Below are positions 1 through 6,492 of a stretch of 10,826 nucleotides of DNA, in pieces. Below the pieces are notes generated by a model. It did no database searches. It was not told where the DNA came from and was given only the letters and a program-made list of their open reading frames with translations. Source of the DNA: JANRLJ01 sp034437895. GTDB taxonomy: Bacteria; Chloroflexota; Anaerolineae; Aggregatilineales; Phototrophicaceae. Position numbers and translations under genes: made by a program. Position 1 is the stretch's first letter. Each line of letters opens with the position of its first letter. The DNA lies in the NCBI GenBank assembly GCA_034437895.1, contig DAOTTO010000357.1, forward strand, positions 1-10,826, read 5' to 3'.

Positions 1-94
1 CCCCGGCCCCCTCTCCAATACTTGGAGAGGGGGAGAAAAACGCATCTTGAAGTCCCCTCTCCATGCAATGGGGAGGGGATTTAGGGGTGGGGTA
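1..94 (-). repeat. Two-hairpin C-rich dispersed repeat, copy 1 (inverted, cut by window start)
   Basis: Two strong hairpins stand in tandem. The first pairs 7-18 with 22-33 (12 bp, perfect, loop TAC). The second pairs 54-64 with 68-78 (11 pairs including one G-T, loop GCA). Read on the minus strand, the order is CCCCACCCCTAAATCCCCTC, hairpin, GGGACTTCAAG, CGTTTTTCTCCCC, hairpin. The same skeleton appears on the plus strand at 7745-7841 and 10742-10826. The linker and outer sequence match those copies while the hairpin arms and loops differ. The 20-bp end repeat seen at 7712-7731 is not visible beside this copy, so it may be a core without ends or an older relative. No protein is encoded. Confidence 0.75.
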
Positions 95-172
95 AATGCG
101 TGAGCGAAAGTCCTAAGAGTATATAGAGAATGGCGAAAATTTGTCAAGCCGATAAAATGAGGCCAACGCGCC

Positions 173-640
173 TTACGATGAAGCCTGCCATACCTGCGTT
201 TCCCCGAATAAATCCGCCAATTCGATGCGCCAGGGTGTCAGCTTCAGCAACCCTGACTCAGCATTATCGGCGAACCAGAGAAACTTTCTAGGATCATAAC
301 CTAATGGCGGCGGCACAGTGAGGAACAGATCAAGGATGCGCTGCTTTTCTTCAGGTACATCCACCCACTCCGCAAGGCAGTCTATATAAACCGGCTTCAA
401 TGGATCTTTCATGTAACACACGCTCACATTCGGATTATGTGCCAGATGTGTGGCTTTTACGGTATTGCGCCCAGTCGTGACCCAGCCAACAGTACCCTCT
501 GCGTGATTTTCCCAGATGGGATGCAGCACGCGTGAACGCGGACGGTTTTGTGTGTCCGTCGTGGCAATGTTGCACCAAACCTCGCTGTGAACAATTGTGA
601 TAAATGACTCGGCAATTTCGTTAAAGGCTGAAACGCGCAT
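173..640 (-). CDS. Pyridoxamine 5'-phosphate oxidase (PPOX) family flavin-binding protein
   Basis: This 155-residue protein has the split-barrel PPOX look. Its N-terminal helix (about 1-20) is followed by a strand-rich core with NIATTDTQNRPRSRVLHPIW (about 24-43), VGWVTTGRN and a following helix (about 51-68), VSVCYMK (72-78) and VYIDCLAEWVD (about 84-94). The C-terminal part ends in LTPWRIEL, typical of small PPOX proteins of the general-stress-protein-26 type. Such proteins usually bind FMN, and some bind F420 or haem; the substrate cannot be read here. The ATG at 638-640 is preceded by AAAGGGAG at a good distance. It is the last gene of the minus-strand group 2139-173, 53 nt after the DUF2087 gene, so it is probably co-transcribed. 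Family assignment is fairly firm; function is unknown. Confidence 0.8.
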   Translation of the reverse strand: MRVSAFNEIAESFITIVHSEVWCNIATTDTQNRPRSRVLHPIWENHAEGTVGWVTTGRNTVKATHLAHNPNVSVCYMKDPLKPVYIDCLAEWVDVPEEKQRILDLFLTVPPPLGYDPRKFLWFADNAESGLLKLTPWRIELADLFGETQVWQASS

Positions 641-693
641 TGTAGCTCTCCCTTTGGGTTAGATCAAAAATTGTCGTGCATTGTTCGATGGAA

Positions 694-1086
694 TTAGCCG
701 ACCTGCTCATTTTCCGGCGTAAGCCAATAATCGCCACCGCCGCGTTCCCGCCGCATGAATCCGTATTCCACCAGATTACGCCGCAGCGACGCATAATCCC
801 CATAAAACTCGCTAATCATTGCGTTGATCTGCTTCTCGTTATAGCGCATACCACCCTGAAATTTTGTCGCCAGCCAGCGCAAAATCACCATTTCGTCTGC
901 CTCTGTGTCTGGGATTTTTGTCAATCGCCCGTTAAACGTGTAATCGATTAGGACTTTTTTATCGTTCATCTCGCAGTCGAGTGCATCAATCCACGCATTA
1001 TCAGATATTTCCTCTTCGGGGGGTTGGGGCAGAATATCAACTTTCGCAGCATAGGCTTTAAATTCTGCCAGCCGTTTTTTATTCAT
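694..1086 (-). CDS. DUF2087 domain-containing protein (winged-helix-like)
   Basis: This 130-residue protein has a charged N-terminal extension (1-48) and a C-terminal domain (about 51-122) that fits DUF2087. The visible pattern is F-N-G-R-L-T-K-I-P, then a helix ending WLATKF, RYNEKQINAMI (81-91), a YGDYASLRRNLVEYGFM segment (95-111) and a closing R-x-G-G-G-D-Y-W-L (114-122). In this family the last part resembles a winged helix, and members are sometimes fused to ArsR-type regulators; here no second domain is present. The role is unknown and DNA binding is only inferred. Its ATG lies 6 nt after the stop of the serine hydrolase gene and in the same frame (TAA GGG AGT ATG). The GGGAG is only 1 nt from the ATG, which suggests translation by re-initiation after the upstream gene. 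Confidence 0.78.
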   Translation of the reverse strand: MNKKRLAEFKAYAAKVDILPQPPEEEISDNAWIDALDCEMNDKKVLIDYTFNGRLTKIPDTEADEMVILRWLATKFQGGMRYNEKQINAMISEFYGDYASLRRNLVEYGFMRRERGGGDYWLTPENEQVG

Positions 1087-1092
1087 ACTCCC

Positions 1093-2139
1093 TTAGCTAC
1101 CTGTGAGTAGCGTTAGAAATTCCGCATCATCAAAACGACGGTCTTGCCGACCCAAACGCACGATAACCGTATTTTGTGACGGGATAATGTACATCCGCTG
1201 CTTACCCGCTCCGGCGGCAAAAATAATATCTGGCGTGGTCTCGCCCAAAATGACCCCTTCAGGAATATTGCCCGGTTCTGGACTTGTAACAACCGTACGC
1301 TCCGCATCAACAATATCCGTCAGACTGTATTGCAGCCACCATGTTAAACCATAATTGGGATTGGCGTTGCTGCCGATAAAGCATTCATTCAGCAAGTCGG
1401 TTTGTAAAAGCTGTTCGTCATTCCACATCCCACCTTGCAGAATCAACTGTCCGAATTTCGCCCAATTGCGTGCGGTGAGGGATGCCCCACCGGGTAGGTT
1501 GGGGTTGCCTTCCTGATCGCGATTCCAGTTCCCGACCACTAAATCGATAGGATCAAGCACACGGCGCATAAGATAATCCACGACATCCTCGCCGCCGAGT
1601 TTGCGCTCCATCAATTCGCCAAATACGTAATAATTGCTGGGGCCATATTGAAAGCGCTTACCGGGGGCATACGTCAGCGGAATCGACAGCGCCGCAATAT
1701 TCTTGTCAGCGATAGCAGGGCCTTGCAATACATCCTGTGCGCCCTCCATCCCACTCGTCAGGCTGAGCAGTTGGCGGACGGTGATAGTAGAACGCTGCGG
1801 ATCATCCGCCCATTCGGTGATCGTATCCGCGACCCGCTCATCAAAGGACAAAAGGCCGTCTTGAATCGCCGCGACAGCGATGGCGCAGGAAAAACTTTTC
1901 GTCCCGCTTGCGAGCAGATGTGGCCTCGCGCCGTCGTAACCATTCTGATATTCCTCAAAGACAAGTATCCCATCGACATAGACCAGCACCGCATCCCCAC
2001 GATGCGCGGCGCTGTAATCGGCAGCGGCTTGATAGGTGGGATCGTTAGTGATGATTTCTGGTTCGGTGGTCTGGGCGTGGACGCTGCTGATGGAAAGGAG
2101 GAAGATGCTGATTAAAAAGACCGATAATTTGAAGTTCAT
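1093..2139 (-). CDS. Exported serine hydrolase, beta-lactamase (class C / DD-peptidase) family
   Basis: This 348-residue protein starts with a signal peptide (lysine at 4, hydrophobic core about 5-19, likely cleavage after HAQ near 23). The hydrolase domain carries the nucleophile motif S-x-x-K as SGTK (78-81), a tyrosine motif YGPSN (165-169) in the place of the Y-x-N element, and AAGAGKQRMYIIP (308-320) near the end, where penicillin-binding-protein-like relatives have the third active-site strand. Relatives cleave peptides, esters or D-amino-acid links outside the membrane; the substrate cannot be told, and antibiotic resistance should not be assumed. The ATG at 2137-2139 has AAAGGG about 9 nt upstream. 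It is first in the operon with the DUF2087 and PPOX genes, with a candidate promoter at 2219-2191. Confidence 0.88.
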   Translation of the reverse strand: MNFKLSVFLISIFLLSISSVHAQTTEPEIITNDPTYQAAADYSAAHRGDAVLVYVDGILVFEEYQNGYDGARPHLLASGTKSFSCAIAVAAIQDGLLSFDERVADTITEWADDPQRSTITVRQLLSLTSGMEGAQDVLQGPAIADKNIAALSIPLTYAPGKRFQYGPSNYYVFGELMERKLGGEDVVDYLMRRVLDPIDLVVGNWNRDQEGNPNLPGGASLTARNWAKFGQLILQGGMWNDEQLLQTDLLNECFIGSNANPNYGLTWWLQYSLTDIVDAERTVVTSPEPGNIPEGVILGETTPDIIFAAGAGKQRMYIIPSQNTVIVRLGRQDRRFDDAEFLTLLTGS

Positions 2140-2190
2140 AAACGAATACCCTTTTTATGAATCGTCCGATTTCCATAAGATAGCGAAAAA

Positions 2191-2219
2191 ATAATACGAA
2201 GATACTTGATTCGCGTAAA
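2191..2219 (-). promoter_or_regulatory. Candidate sigma-70-type promoter of the serine hydrolase operon
   Basis: On the minus strand, TTTACG (2219-2214) is followed after 17 bp by TATTAT (2196-2191), which lies about 50 nt before the ATG at 2139. Spacing and the -10 box fit a housekeeping promoter; the -35 box matches 4 of 6. The region 2140-2257 is the only AT-rich gap between the two divergent gene groups. Confidence 0.4.
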
Positions 2220-2232
2220 ATGCGTGTAAAAT
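2206..2232 (+). promoter_or_regulatory. Weak candidate promoter for the acyltransferase gene
   Basis: TTGATT (2206-2211) and TAAAAT (2227-2232) are 15 bp apart, shorter than ideal, and lie 25 nt before the ATG at 2258. The -35 box overlaps the -35 box of the divergent candidate on the other strand, so the two promoters would compete if both are real. A TTGACA at 2235-2240 is too close to the start codon to serve. Confidence 0.22.
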
Positions 2233-2257
2233 TCTTGACACTTACACAAAAGGGTAA

Positions 2258-2881
2258 ATGATGGCATCCACAGAAACTTATGTACGCAAACCACAGGTCA
2301 ATCTGCTCTTTCATTTCTTAGGTCGATTCATCTTTTGGGTGATGGGTTGGCAGGTGATCGGGCTGCCGCCGAATGCCCCCAAATTCTTGGTTGTGGCCGC
2401 GCCCCATACTGCTAATCAGGATGGCGTAATGCTGGTGCTAACGGGGTGGATTTTGCGAATCCGGCTAGATTGGATGGTCAAGGCCGAAATCACACGCGGG
2501 CCATTTGGCTGGATTATTAAGGCACTTGGCGGCGTACCGGTGGATCGCAGCGCGAGTTTCGATATGGTCGATCAAATGGTCGAGCAGTTCGCTAAACGCG
2601 AGACTCTGGCCTTGATTGTTGCGCCGGAAGGCACACGCAAAAAGCGCGATCACTGGAAAAGCGGCTTTTATTGGATCGCGCATCGGGCGAATGTACCGAT
2701 TTTGTGCGGCGTGATTGATTATCAACGCAAAGTTGTTGATATGTCCGGGGAGGTCATCCAGCCATCAGGTGACATCAATGCCGATATTGAGCGCATCTGG
2801 GCGCAGTATCGCGGTGCGACGGCGCGTTACCCAGAAAAGGTCAACGATATGCGAGTGCGCGGCGGCAAAAGCGGACAGTAA
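2258..2881 (+). CDS. 1-acyl-sn-glycerol-3-phosphate acyltransferase family protein (PlsC-like)
   Basis: This 207-residue protein carries the acyltransferase signature blocks in order: HTANQD (50-55, the catalytic H-x4-D box), GGVPVDRS (91-98, block II) and PEGTRKKRDHWKSGF (123-137, the E-G-T-R substrate-binding block), then VPILCGVIDY (about 146-155). A hydrophobic N-terminal stretch (about 15-36) would place it at the membrane. The family transfers an acyl chain to lysophosphatidic acid or a similar acceptor in phospholipid synthesis; the true acceptor here is uncertain. Two ATG codons stand in tandem (2258 and 2261). AAAGGG at 2249-2254 is 3 nt from the first and 6 nt from the second, so the real start may be 2261. 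It heads a plus-strand run and is 56 nt before the next gene. Confidence 0.88.
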   Translation: MMASTETYVRKPQVNLLFHFLGRFIFWVMGWQVIGLPPNAPKFLVVAAPHTANQDGVMLVLTGWILRIRLDWMVKAEITRGPFGWIIKALGGVPVDRSASFDMVDQMVEQFAKRETLALIVAPEGTRKKRDHWKSGFYWIAHRANVPILCGVIDYQRKVVDMSGEVIQPSGDINADIERIWAQYRGATARYPEKVNDMRVRGGKSGQ

Positions 2882-2937
2882 CATCACAATATTGTTTAAG
2901 GTTTAATGAATTTTCATATACAGTCAAGGAAAACAAC

Positions 2938-3327
2938 ATGTCACAAACAACCAATGCGCCGTATTTCGCCGTTTTGCACGGGCAGAATTACATCAGCCTG
3001 ACGACCTTCCGTAAGAATGGCGCTGCTGTCCCGACTCCGGTATGGTTCGCACAAGAAGGCGACAAGTTGGTCATGCTCACGTTTGAAAAAGCAGGCAAGG
3101 TTAAGCGGCTTCGTAATAACAACATGGTGGAGGTCGCGCCATGTGATATGCGTGGCAATATCAAAGGCGATAAAGTGACAGCAAAGGCGCGGTTCCTTTC
3201 TTCCGAAGAAGGCAAAAAAGCTAATCAACTCCTGAGTCGCAAGTATGGCATTCAAAAGCGCTTATTTGGCTTGATGAATATATTCAGCAAGCAGCAGCCC
3301 ATCTTCCTAGAAATCACGCCTACATAA
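2938..3327 (+). CDS. PPOX-class, probably F420-dependent oxidoreductase (Rv2061-like)
   Basis: This 129-residue single-domain split-barrel protein shows the marks of the Rv2061-type PPOX group: NYISLTTFRKNGAAVPTPVW (17-36), KLVMLTFEKAGKVKRLRNN (43-61) and VEVAPCDMRGNIKG (64-77). In related actinobacterial proteins the K-x-G-K-x-x-R-L/I stretch contacts the cofactor phosphate, and F420 rather than FMN is bound; cofactor choice here is inferred from the resemblance. The ATG has AAGGA 8 nt upstream. The following gap 3328-3422 contains only a weak G/C-rich inverted repeat (about 3331-3350), so read-through into the DJ-1/PfpI gene is possible. It is unrelated in sequence to the other PPOX protein at 640-173. 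Confidence 0.83.
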   Translation: MSQTTNAPYFAVLHGQNYISLTTFRKNGAAVPTPVWFAQEGDKLVMLTFEKAGKVKRLRNNNMVEVAPCDMRGNIKGDKVTAKARFLSSEEGKKANQLLSRKYGIQKRLFGLMNIFSKQQPIFLEITPT

Positions 3328-3422
3328 TTGTCCCGGCTTGAGGGGCGGGAATGTCAATTGCGCTTGGTGGTTAAATCCGAAACAATAGACGCGCAAGGAT
3401 AAGGAACGCATAAAGGAATGTT

Positions 3423-4043
3423 ATGTCTACACCACGCAAGGTTGCGATTTTGATTTTTGAAGAGGTTGAAGTTTTGGATTTCGCGGGGCCGTTTGAGGTC
3501 TTTGCTGTCAGCCGTGATCCCGAAGATCGCAGCAAGCCGCTCTTTAATGTGTACACGGTGGCGGAAAAGGCCGAACCCGTAAGCGCCCGTAACGGCTTGA
3601 GCGTGAACCCGGCCTACAGCATCGCGGACTGCCCCACGCCCGATATTCTGGTCGTCCCCGGCGGACGCGGTACACGCACCCTCCAATACAATCAAAACAT
3701 TTTGGACTGGATTAAAGCACAAAATTCCAGCGCGGAGATGGTGCTTTCGGTGTGTACGGGGGCGCTCGTCATCGGTAGAGCAGGTTTGCTGGATGGCCTC
3801 GCCGCGACCACTTATCACACGGCGTTTGAAGAATTGCAAGCCGCCGCGCCCACCGTGACGCTGCGCCCTGGCGAGCGTTTTGTTGATAATGGCAGAATTG
3901 TGACCTCAGCGGGGGTTTCTGCCGGGATAGATATGGCGCTGTACATCGTTGGCAAGCTGCACGGTAAAGCGCAAGCCCAGTGGACGGCAAATTACATGGA
4001 ATACGAACACTGGCGTGAGGAATTTGCAGCAGCCTTGCGTTAG
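3423..4043 (+). CDS. DJ-1/PfpI family protein (isonitrile hydratase-like)
   Basis: This 206-residue protein covers one class I glutamine-amidotransferase-like domain. It opens with VAILIFEEVEVLDFAGPFEV (7-26), which holds the aspartate D19 found in isonitrile hydratases and in the AraC-type GATase domains. The glycine loop DILVVPGGRGTR spans 74-85. The nucleophile elbow is SVCTGALVIGRAGLL with C111, followed by TTYHTAF (about 129-135) and VTSAGVSAGIDMALYIVG near the end. There is no AraC-type helix-turn-helix after it, so it is the enzyme or sensor form rather than a regulator. Possible roles include isonitrile hydration or a glyoxalase/deglycase-like activity; substrate is unknown. The start is ATG at 3423 with AAAGGA 6 nt upstream. 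It stands 95 nt after the F420-type gene. Confidence 0.85.
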   Translation: MSTPRKVAILIFEEVEVLDFAGPFEVFAVSRDPEDRSKPLFNVYTVAEKAEPVSARNGLSVNPAYSIADCPTPDILVVPGGRGTRTLQYNQNILDWIKAQNSSAEMVLSVCTGALVIGRAGLLDGLAATTYHTAFEELQAAAPTVTLRPGERFVDNGRIVTSAGVSAGIDMALYIVGKLHGKAQAQWTANYMEYEHWREEFAAALR

Positions 4044-4116
4044 GACAATGCGCTCCGAAAAACTTTTTCCTGTACAATGGACAGGATAAGGTTCATTTTT
4101 AACGTAAGGAGCGTAA

Positions 4117-4374
4117 ATGTCCGAACAAAGTGTGCAAAAGTGGGAATATCTCACATTAGAATCCACATCCAACTATGGCACGGTGAAATATATCGTCAAT
4201 GGTGAGCAGCAGACGACCATCAAGAATTTCCCGCTCTTTCAGGTCATTAATCAGATCGGCAGCCAAGGCTGGGAAATGGTCGGCATCGCGGCAGTCGGCG
4301 AACAACGCACGTATGTGTTTAAACGCGCTACCGATAAAGCCTATGTGCAACCCGCCAAAAAACCGACGGCCTAA
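4117..4374 (+). CDS. DUF4177 domain small protein
   Basis: This 85-residue protein fits the DUF4177 pattern: KWEYLTLE (8-15), a turn with YIVNGEQ (25-31), a helix LFQVINQIGSQGWEMVGI (40-57), then a last strand ending TYVFKRA (65-71). The lysine/proline tail (74-84) looks disordered. The function of this family is not known; it is often a stand-alone small beta-alpha protein. The start is well supported by AAGGAG 5 nt before the ATG. The 73-nt leader contains TACAAT (4073-4078) and a small inverted repeat, CCTGT (4069-4073) with ACAGG (4081-4085), that could be a promoter with an operator or a weak hairpin, so it may be transcribed on its own. Confidence 0.75.
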   Translation: MSEQSVQKWEYLTLESTSNYGTVKYIVNGEQQTTIKNFPLFQVINQIGSQGWEMVGIAAVGEQRTYVFKRATDKAYVQPAKKPTA

Positions 4375-4510
4375 GCGTGATGAAGAAAAATGGATTCTGA
4401 CCTATACCACACAGCGGGAGGCGACACTCACACTGCCGTCAATTGAATGTCACCTCGTGCTGGGGTATGTCTATGAGAGAATTACGTTTAAACCGAGAGA
4501 TTAATTTTCT

Positions 4511-5185
4511 TTAGCCCAACTGGATGCGATACTTGGTCGTGCCGGGGAATGCGTTGTTGAAATATTCAGCGCCGTAAGCCATATACATCTGGAAGCCGAC
4601 CCCTTCATACACATGCCGAGCAGGTTCGTTATCCATCGTTACGGAAATCCCGGCGTAGGGGAAGCCGCGTCGTTTGCCTTCTTCAAGCAGCGCCTGCATC
4701 AGGAATTTGGCGACTCCCCGGCCTCGTGCCTCTGGCACAACCGCGACACATTCAATAATCCAAGGCGCGGACGGTGCGAGGGTGCTATCAAGCGGGTCAT
4801 TCCATACGCCTTCGTAGCCCTGGCGGAACTGCTCGACCATTTCGGCGTTCCAGCCGAGCAGGGTGGCAATGGTCGGCAGATGGGAAAGTTTAAGCGGACG
4901 GTAATTATGCGCGTCCATTGTAAAGCCGGACGCACCCGCAATCGGCTTGCCATTCTCCTCAACGATGAAGAAATCCTCTGGGCTGCCCCAAGCCAGCGCA
5001 TCCGCCTTAAAGACGGCTTCAATAAAGGCCATCGTATCGGTATTTGAGCCTTCCAACAGCGGATCCCAATAGCAGAAATTCGGTGCAGGCGATGAGGCTT
5101 CATAATTACACCACGCCACGAAAGGGATGTCATTTTGTGTGGCGCGGCGTACCTGAAGCTGATCTGTGTTTGTTTGAACGAGCAT
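4511..5185 (-). CDS. GNAT family N-acetyltransferase
   Basis: This 224-residue protein has the GNAT fold order. An opening strand LQVRRATQNDIPFVAWC (10-26) leads to a helical region, then FFIVEENGKPIAGASGF (72-88). A helical insert follows (about 95-130), and then the acetyl-CoA-binding strand and loop IECVAVVPEARGRGVAKFLM (144-163) with the R-x-x-G-x-A element at 154-159. The last block is DNEPARHVYEGVGFQMYMAY (185-204). The insert between strand 4 and its predecessor is longer than in the smallest GNATs and probably shapes the acceptor site. The acceptor is unknown. The start ATG at 5183-5185 has AAGGAG 9 nt upstream. It converges on the DUF4177 gene across 136 nt and has no close partner. 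Confidence 0.87.
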   Translation of the reverse strand: MLVQTNTDQLQVRRATQNDIPFVAWCNYEASSPAPNFCYWDPLLEGSNTDTMAFIEAVFKADALAWGSPEDFFIVEENGKPIAGASGFTMDAHNYRPLKLSHLPTIATLLGWNAEMVEQFRQGYEGVWNDPLDSTLAPSAPWIIECVAVVPEARGRGVAKFLMQALLEEGKRRGFPYAGISVTMDNEPARHVYEGVGFQMYMAYGAEYFNNAFPGTTKYRIQLG

Positions 5186-5224
5186 GTTGTGTTCTCCTTA
5201 TAGATAGCGTTTAGGTGGTTTAAG

Positions 5225-5250
5225 TAGGGGCGACTCGGCGAGTCGCCCAC
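5225..5250. repeat. Short perfect hairpin of the GTAGGG-type repeat
   Basis: GGGCGACTC (5228-5236) pairs fully with GAGTCGCCC (5240-5248) around a GGC loop. The flank AGTAGGGGCG resembles the start of the repeat at 10051 (GTAGGGACG), where a palindrome also follows. It sits between the YdeI and GNAT genes on the minus strand. It could act as a transcription terminator between them, but no T-run follows, so a small repeat unit is the safer call. Confidence 0.55.
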
Positions 5251-5282
5251 GGAAAATCTCTTACATGCGTAACGTCAGTTAG

Positions 5283-5831
5283 TTATTCCATTATTCCGAA
5301 CATTTTGTTTTGGTGCGTTTTCTTCAAAAAATTGTTCAACCGCTGCTTAAACACTTCAGGCTGAGGGCGCATTTCCTCGATAAACCGGACGCGAATCCGT
5401 TGATAAAGGTCGGGGAAGCCTTGGAAGTTCTCCCACGTTTGCGGATCGGCCTTGAGCACTTGAAGAATGTCCGGCGCGATTTGGAACGCATCCAGCGAAA
5501 GATCAGGCAGTTTCGCCCGTCCCGCGTCCGTCATCAGCCCCGCAGCGATCAAGCGCCGTGCGCGTTCTTTATTTAACTCAGTCCAATTACTTTTTGGCCT
5601 GCGCGGTGTAAAGCGCTGCGCGGTGCGTTCTTCGTCCACTTTTTTTGCGATGCCGTCAATCCACCCGAAGCACAGCGCCTCCTCTACGGCGTGAAGATAG
5701 AGGACAGAAGGCTTTCCTGATGATTTTCCGTAAGAGATGAGCCATATCTCCGTCTTTGTCGCATGGTTTTCTGACAGCCAACGCCGCCACTCTGAACGCT
5801 CTTTAGCATAAAAAGTTTCGCCAATTTCCAT
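5283..5831 (-). CDS. YdeI/OmpD-associated family protein
   Basis: This 182-residue protein matches the YdeI/OmpD-associated (bacteriocin-protection) family along its length: FYAKERSEWRRWLSENHATK (7-26), the ALCFGWIDG core (52-60), RFTPRRPKSNWTELNKERA (73-91), RLIAAGLMTDAGRAK (93-107) and a C-terminal helical region with RRFIEEM-like and KTHQNKMFG segments. The family is named after links to outer-membrane protein expression and bacteriocin tolerance in enterobacteria; the molecular activity is not established. I chose the ATG at 5829-5831, which has GGAAAGG 5 nt upstream, over an in-frame GTG at 5859-5861 that lacks a ribosome site and would overlap the operator spacing. It is 69 nt after tetR, with a palindromic operator in the gap, so it is very probably TetR-controlled. 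Confidence 0.85.
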   Translation of the reverse strand: MEIGETFYAKERSEWRRWLSENHATKTEIWLISYGKSSGKPSVLYLHAVEEALCFGWIDGIAKKVDEERTAQRFTPRRPKSNWTELNKERARRLIAAGLMTDAGRAKLPDLSLDAFQIAPDILQVLKADPQTWENFQGFPDLYQRIRVRFIEEMRPQPEVFKQRLNNFLKKTHQNKMFGIME

Positions 5832-5862
5832 AAGCACCTTTCCTATACAAATCTCCCTCACT

Positions 5863-5880
5863 TTCTACATTATTGTAGAA
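5863..5880. promoter_or_regulatory. TetR-type operator upstream of the YdeI-family gene
   Basis: The site is the perfect palindrome TTCTACA-TTAT-TGTAGAA. The same 7-bp half-sites with a 4-bp spacer recur at 6493-6510, immediately before the tetR gene. On the minus strand the site contains TACAAT (5877-5872), a possible -10 box, so a bound repressor would cover a YdeI promoter. It is AT-rich and not followed by a T-run, so it does not look like a terminator of tetR. Confidence 0.78.
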
Positions 5881-5900
5881 AAATGTGCTAAAAAAATATC

Positions 5901-6491
5901 CTAACGTTTGTACCAGCCAAAGAGCAGCATATCGGCGCAAGATTGCGCGGCCTCCACAAGCGCCTCAGTCGTCGGCAAAAACTGATGTGGGATGTTATGG
6001 ACACTTTGAAGCAAGCCTACCAATCCCATCGCCGCAAAATCAGGATCAGCCACTTCAATAAAGCCTTTCTTCGTGGCATTACGAATAACGGCTGAGATCG
6101 GTACGCGCAGGGTCTCTAGGCTGAGATCAACCAAGCGTCCTGCGTCTACAGGATTGATTGATGGCATATCTGAGCGAACAATCCGGCCTAAGTCAATCGG
6201 CGGGTGGGTTGCAAACCAATGTGCAACGGCATGAATCTGCGCCCGAAAGTCATCTCCTGCCTCAATAACGGCATTGGTCAACCCCTCGCCATGTCGTTTA
6301 AAACTGCGTTCCATCACTTCAATATAAAGCTGCTCCTTGCCTTGCGGTGCATAATAATAGAGCGATGCGTGGCGCATCTCGACGGCTTTAGCAATGTCCT
6401 GCAAAGTGACCGCCCTATATCCAAGTTCGGAAAATAAGCGTTCTGAGGCATCAAGGATACGTTGATACGTTGCGTTGTCTGTGTGCTTCAT
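5901..6491 (-). CDS. TetR/AcrR family transcriptional regulator
   Basis: This 196-residue protein has the TetR DNA-binding domain in residues 8-55: QRILDASERLFSELGYRAVT, then the helix-turn-helix LQDIAKAVEMRHASLYYY (30-47), then KEQLY. The rest is a helical ligand-binding and dimerization region (about 60-196) with no recognisable ligand signature. The start ATG (6489-6491) lies directly beside a palindrome, and its ribosome site AGGTG falls inside that palindrome. With a consensus TATAAT overlapping the palindrome edge, this is the classic layout of an autorepressor. The second copy of the palindrome, in front of the downstream YdeI-family gene, identifies that gene as its likely target. The inducer is unknown. 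Confidence 0.9.
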   Translation of the reverse strand: MKHTDNATYQRILDASERLFSELGYRAVTLQDIAKAVEMRHASLYYYAPQGKEQLYIEVMERSFKRHGEGLTNAVIEAGDDFRAQIHAVAHWFATHPPIDLGRIVRSDMPSINPVDAGRLVDLSLETLRVPISAVIRNATKKGFIEVADPDFAAMGLVGLLQSVHNIPHQFLPTTEALVEAAQSCADMLLFGWYKR

Positions 6492-6492
6492 T

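Noticed and set aside
676..951. Plus-strand open frame of 91 codons over the DUF2087 gene
   Set aside because: It lies antisense to a recognised family protein, has no ribosome site and no recognisable motif.
1648..2115. Plus-strand open frame of 155 codons opposite the serine hydrolase
   Set aside because: Arginine-rich shadow translation of a well-supported gene on the other strand.
2235..2240. Consensus -35 box TTGACA in front of the acyltransferase gene
   Set aside because: A -10 box at normal spacing would fall on the start codon and no suitable hexamer is there.
3354..3839. Minus-strand open frame of 161 codons opposite the DJ-1/PfpI gene
   Set aside because: No domain pattern; the opposite strand carries the nucleophile elbow and whole fold of a known family.
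1093..4043. A redox or antibiotic-resistance island built from the serine hydrolase, two PPOX proteins and the DJ-1 protein
   Set aside because: The genes are on both strands in separate units, belong to very common families and share no visible control element.
4699..5250. Minus-strand open frame of 183 codons overlapping the GNAT gene
   Set aside because: Serine/arginine/proline-rich out-of-frame reading; the GNAT frame has the acetyl-CoA motif and a good ribosome site.
5859..5861. GTG start for the YdeI-family protein, adding 10 residues
   Set aside because: No ribosome site, while ATG 5831 has GGAAAGG at a good distance and matches the usual start of the family.
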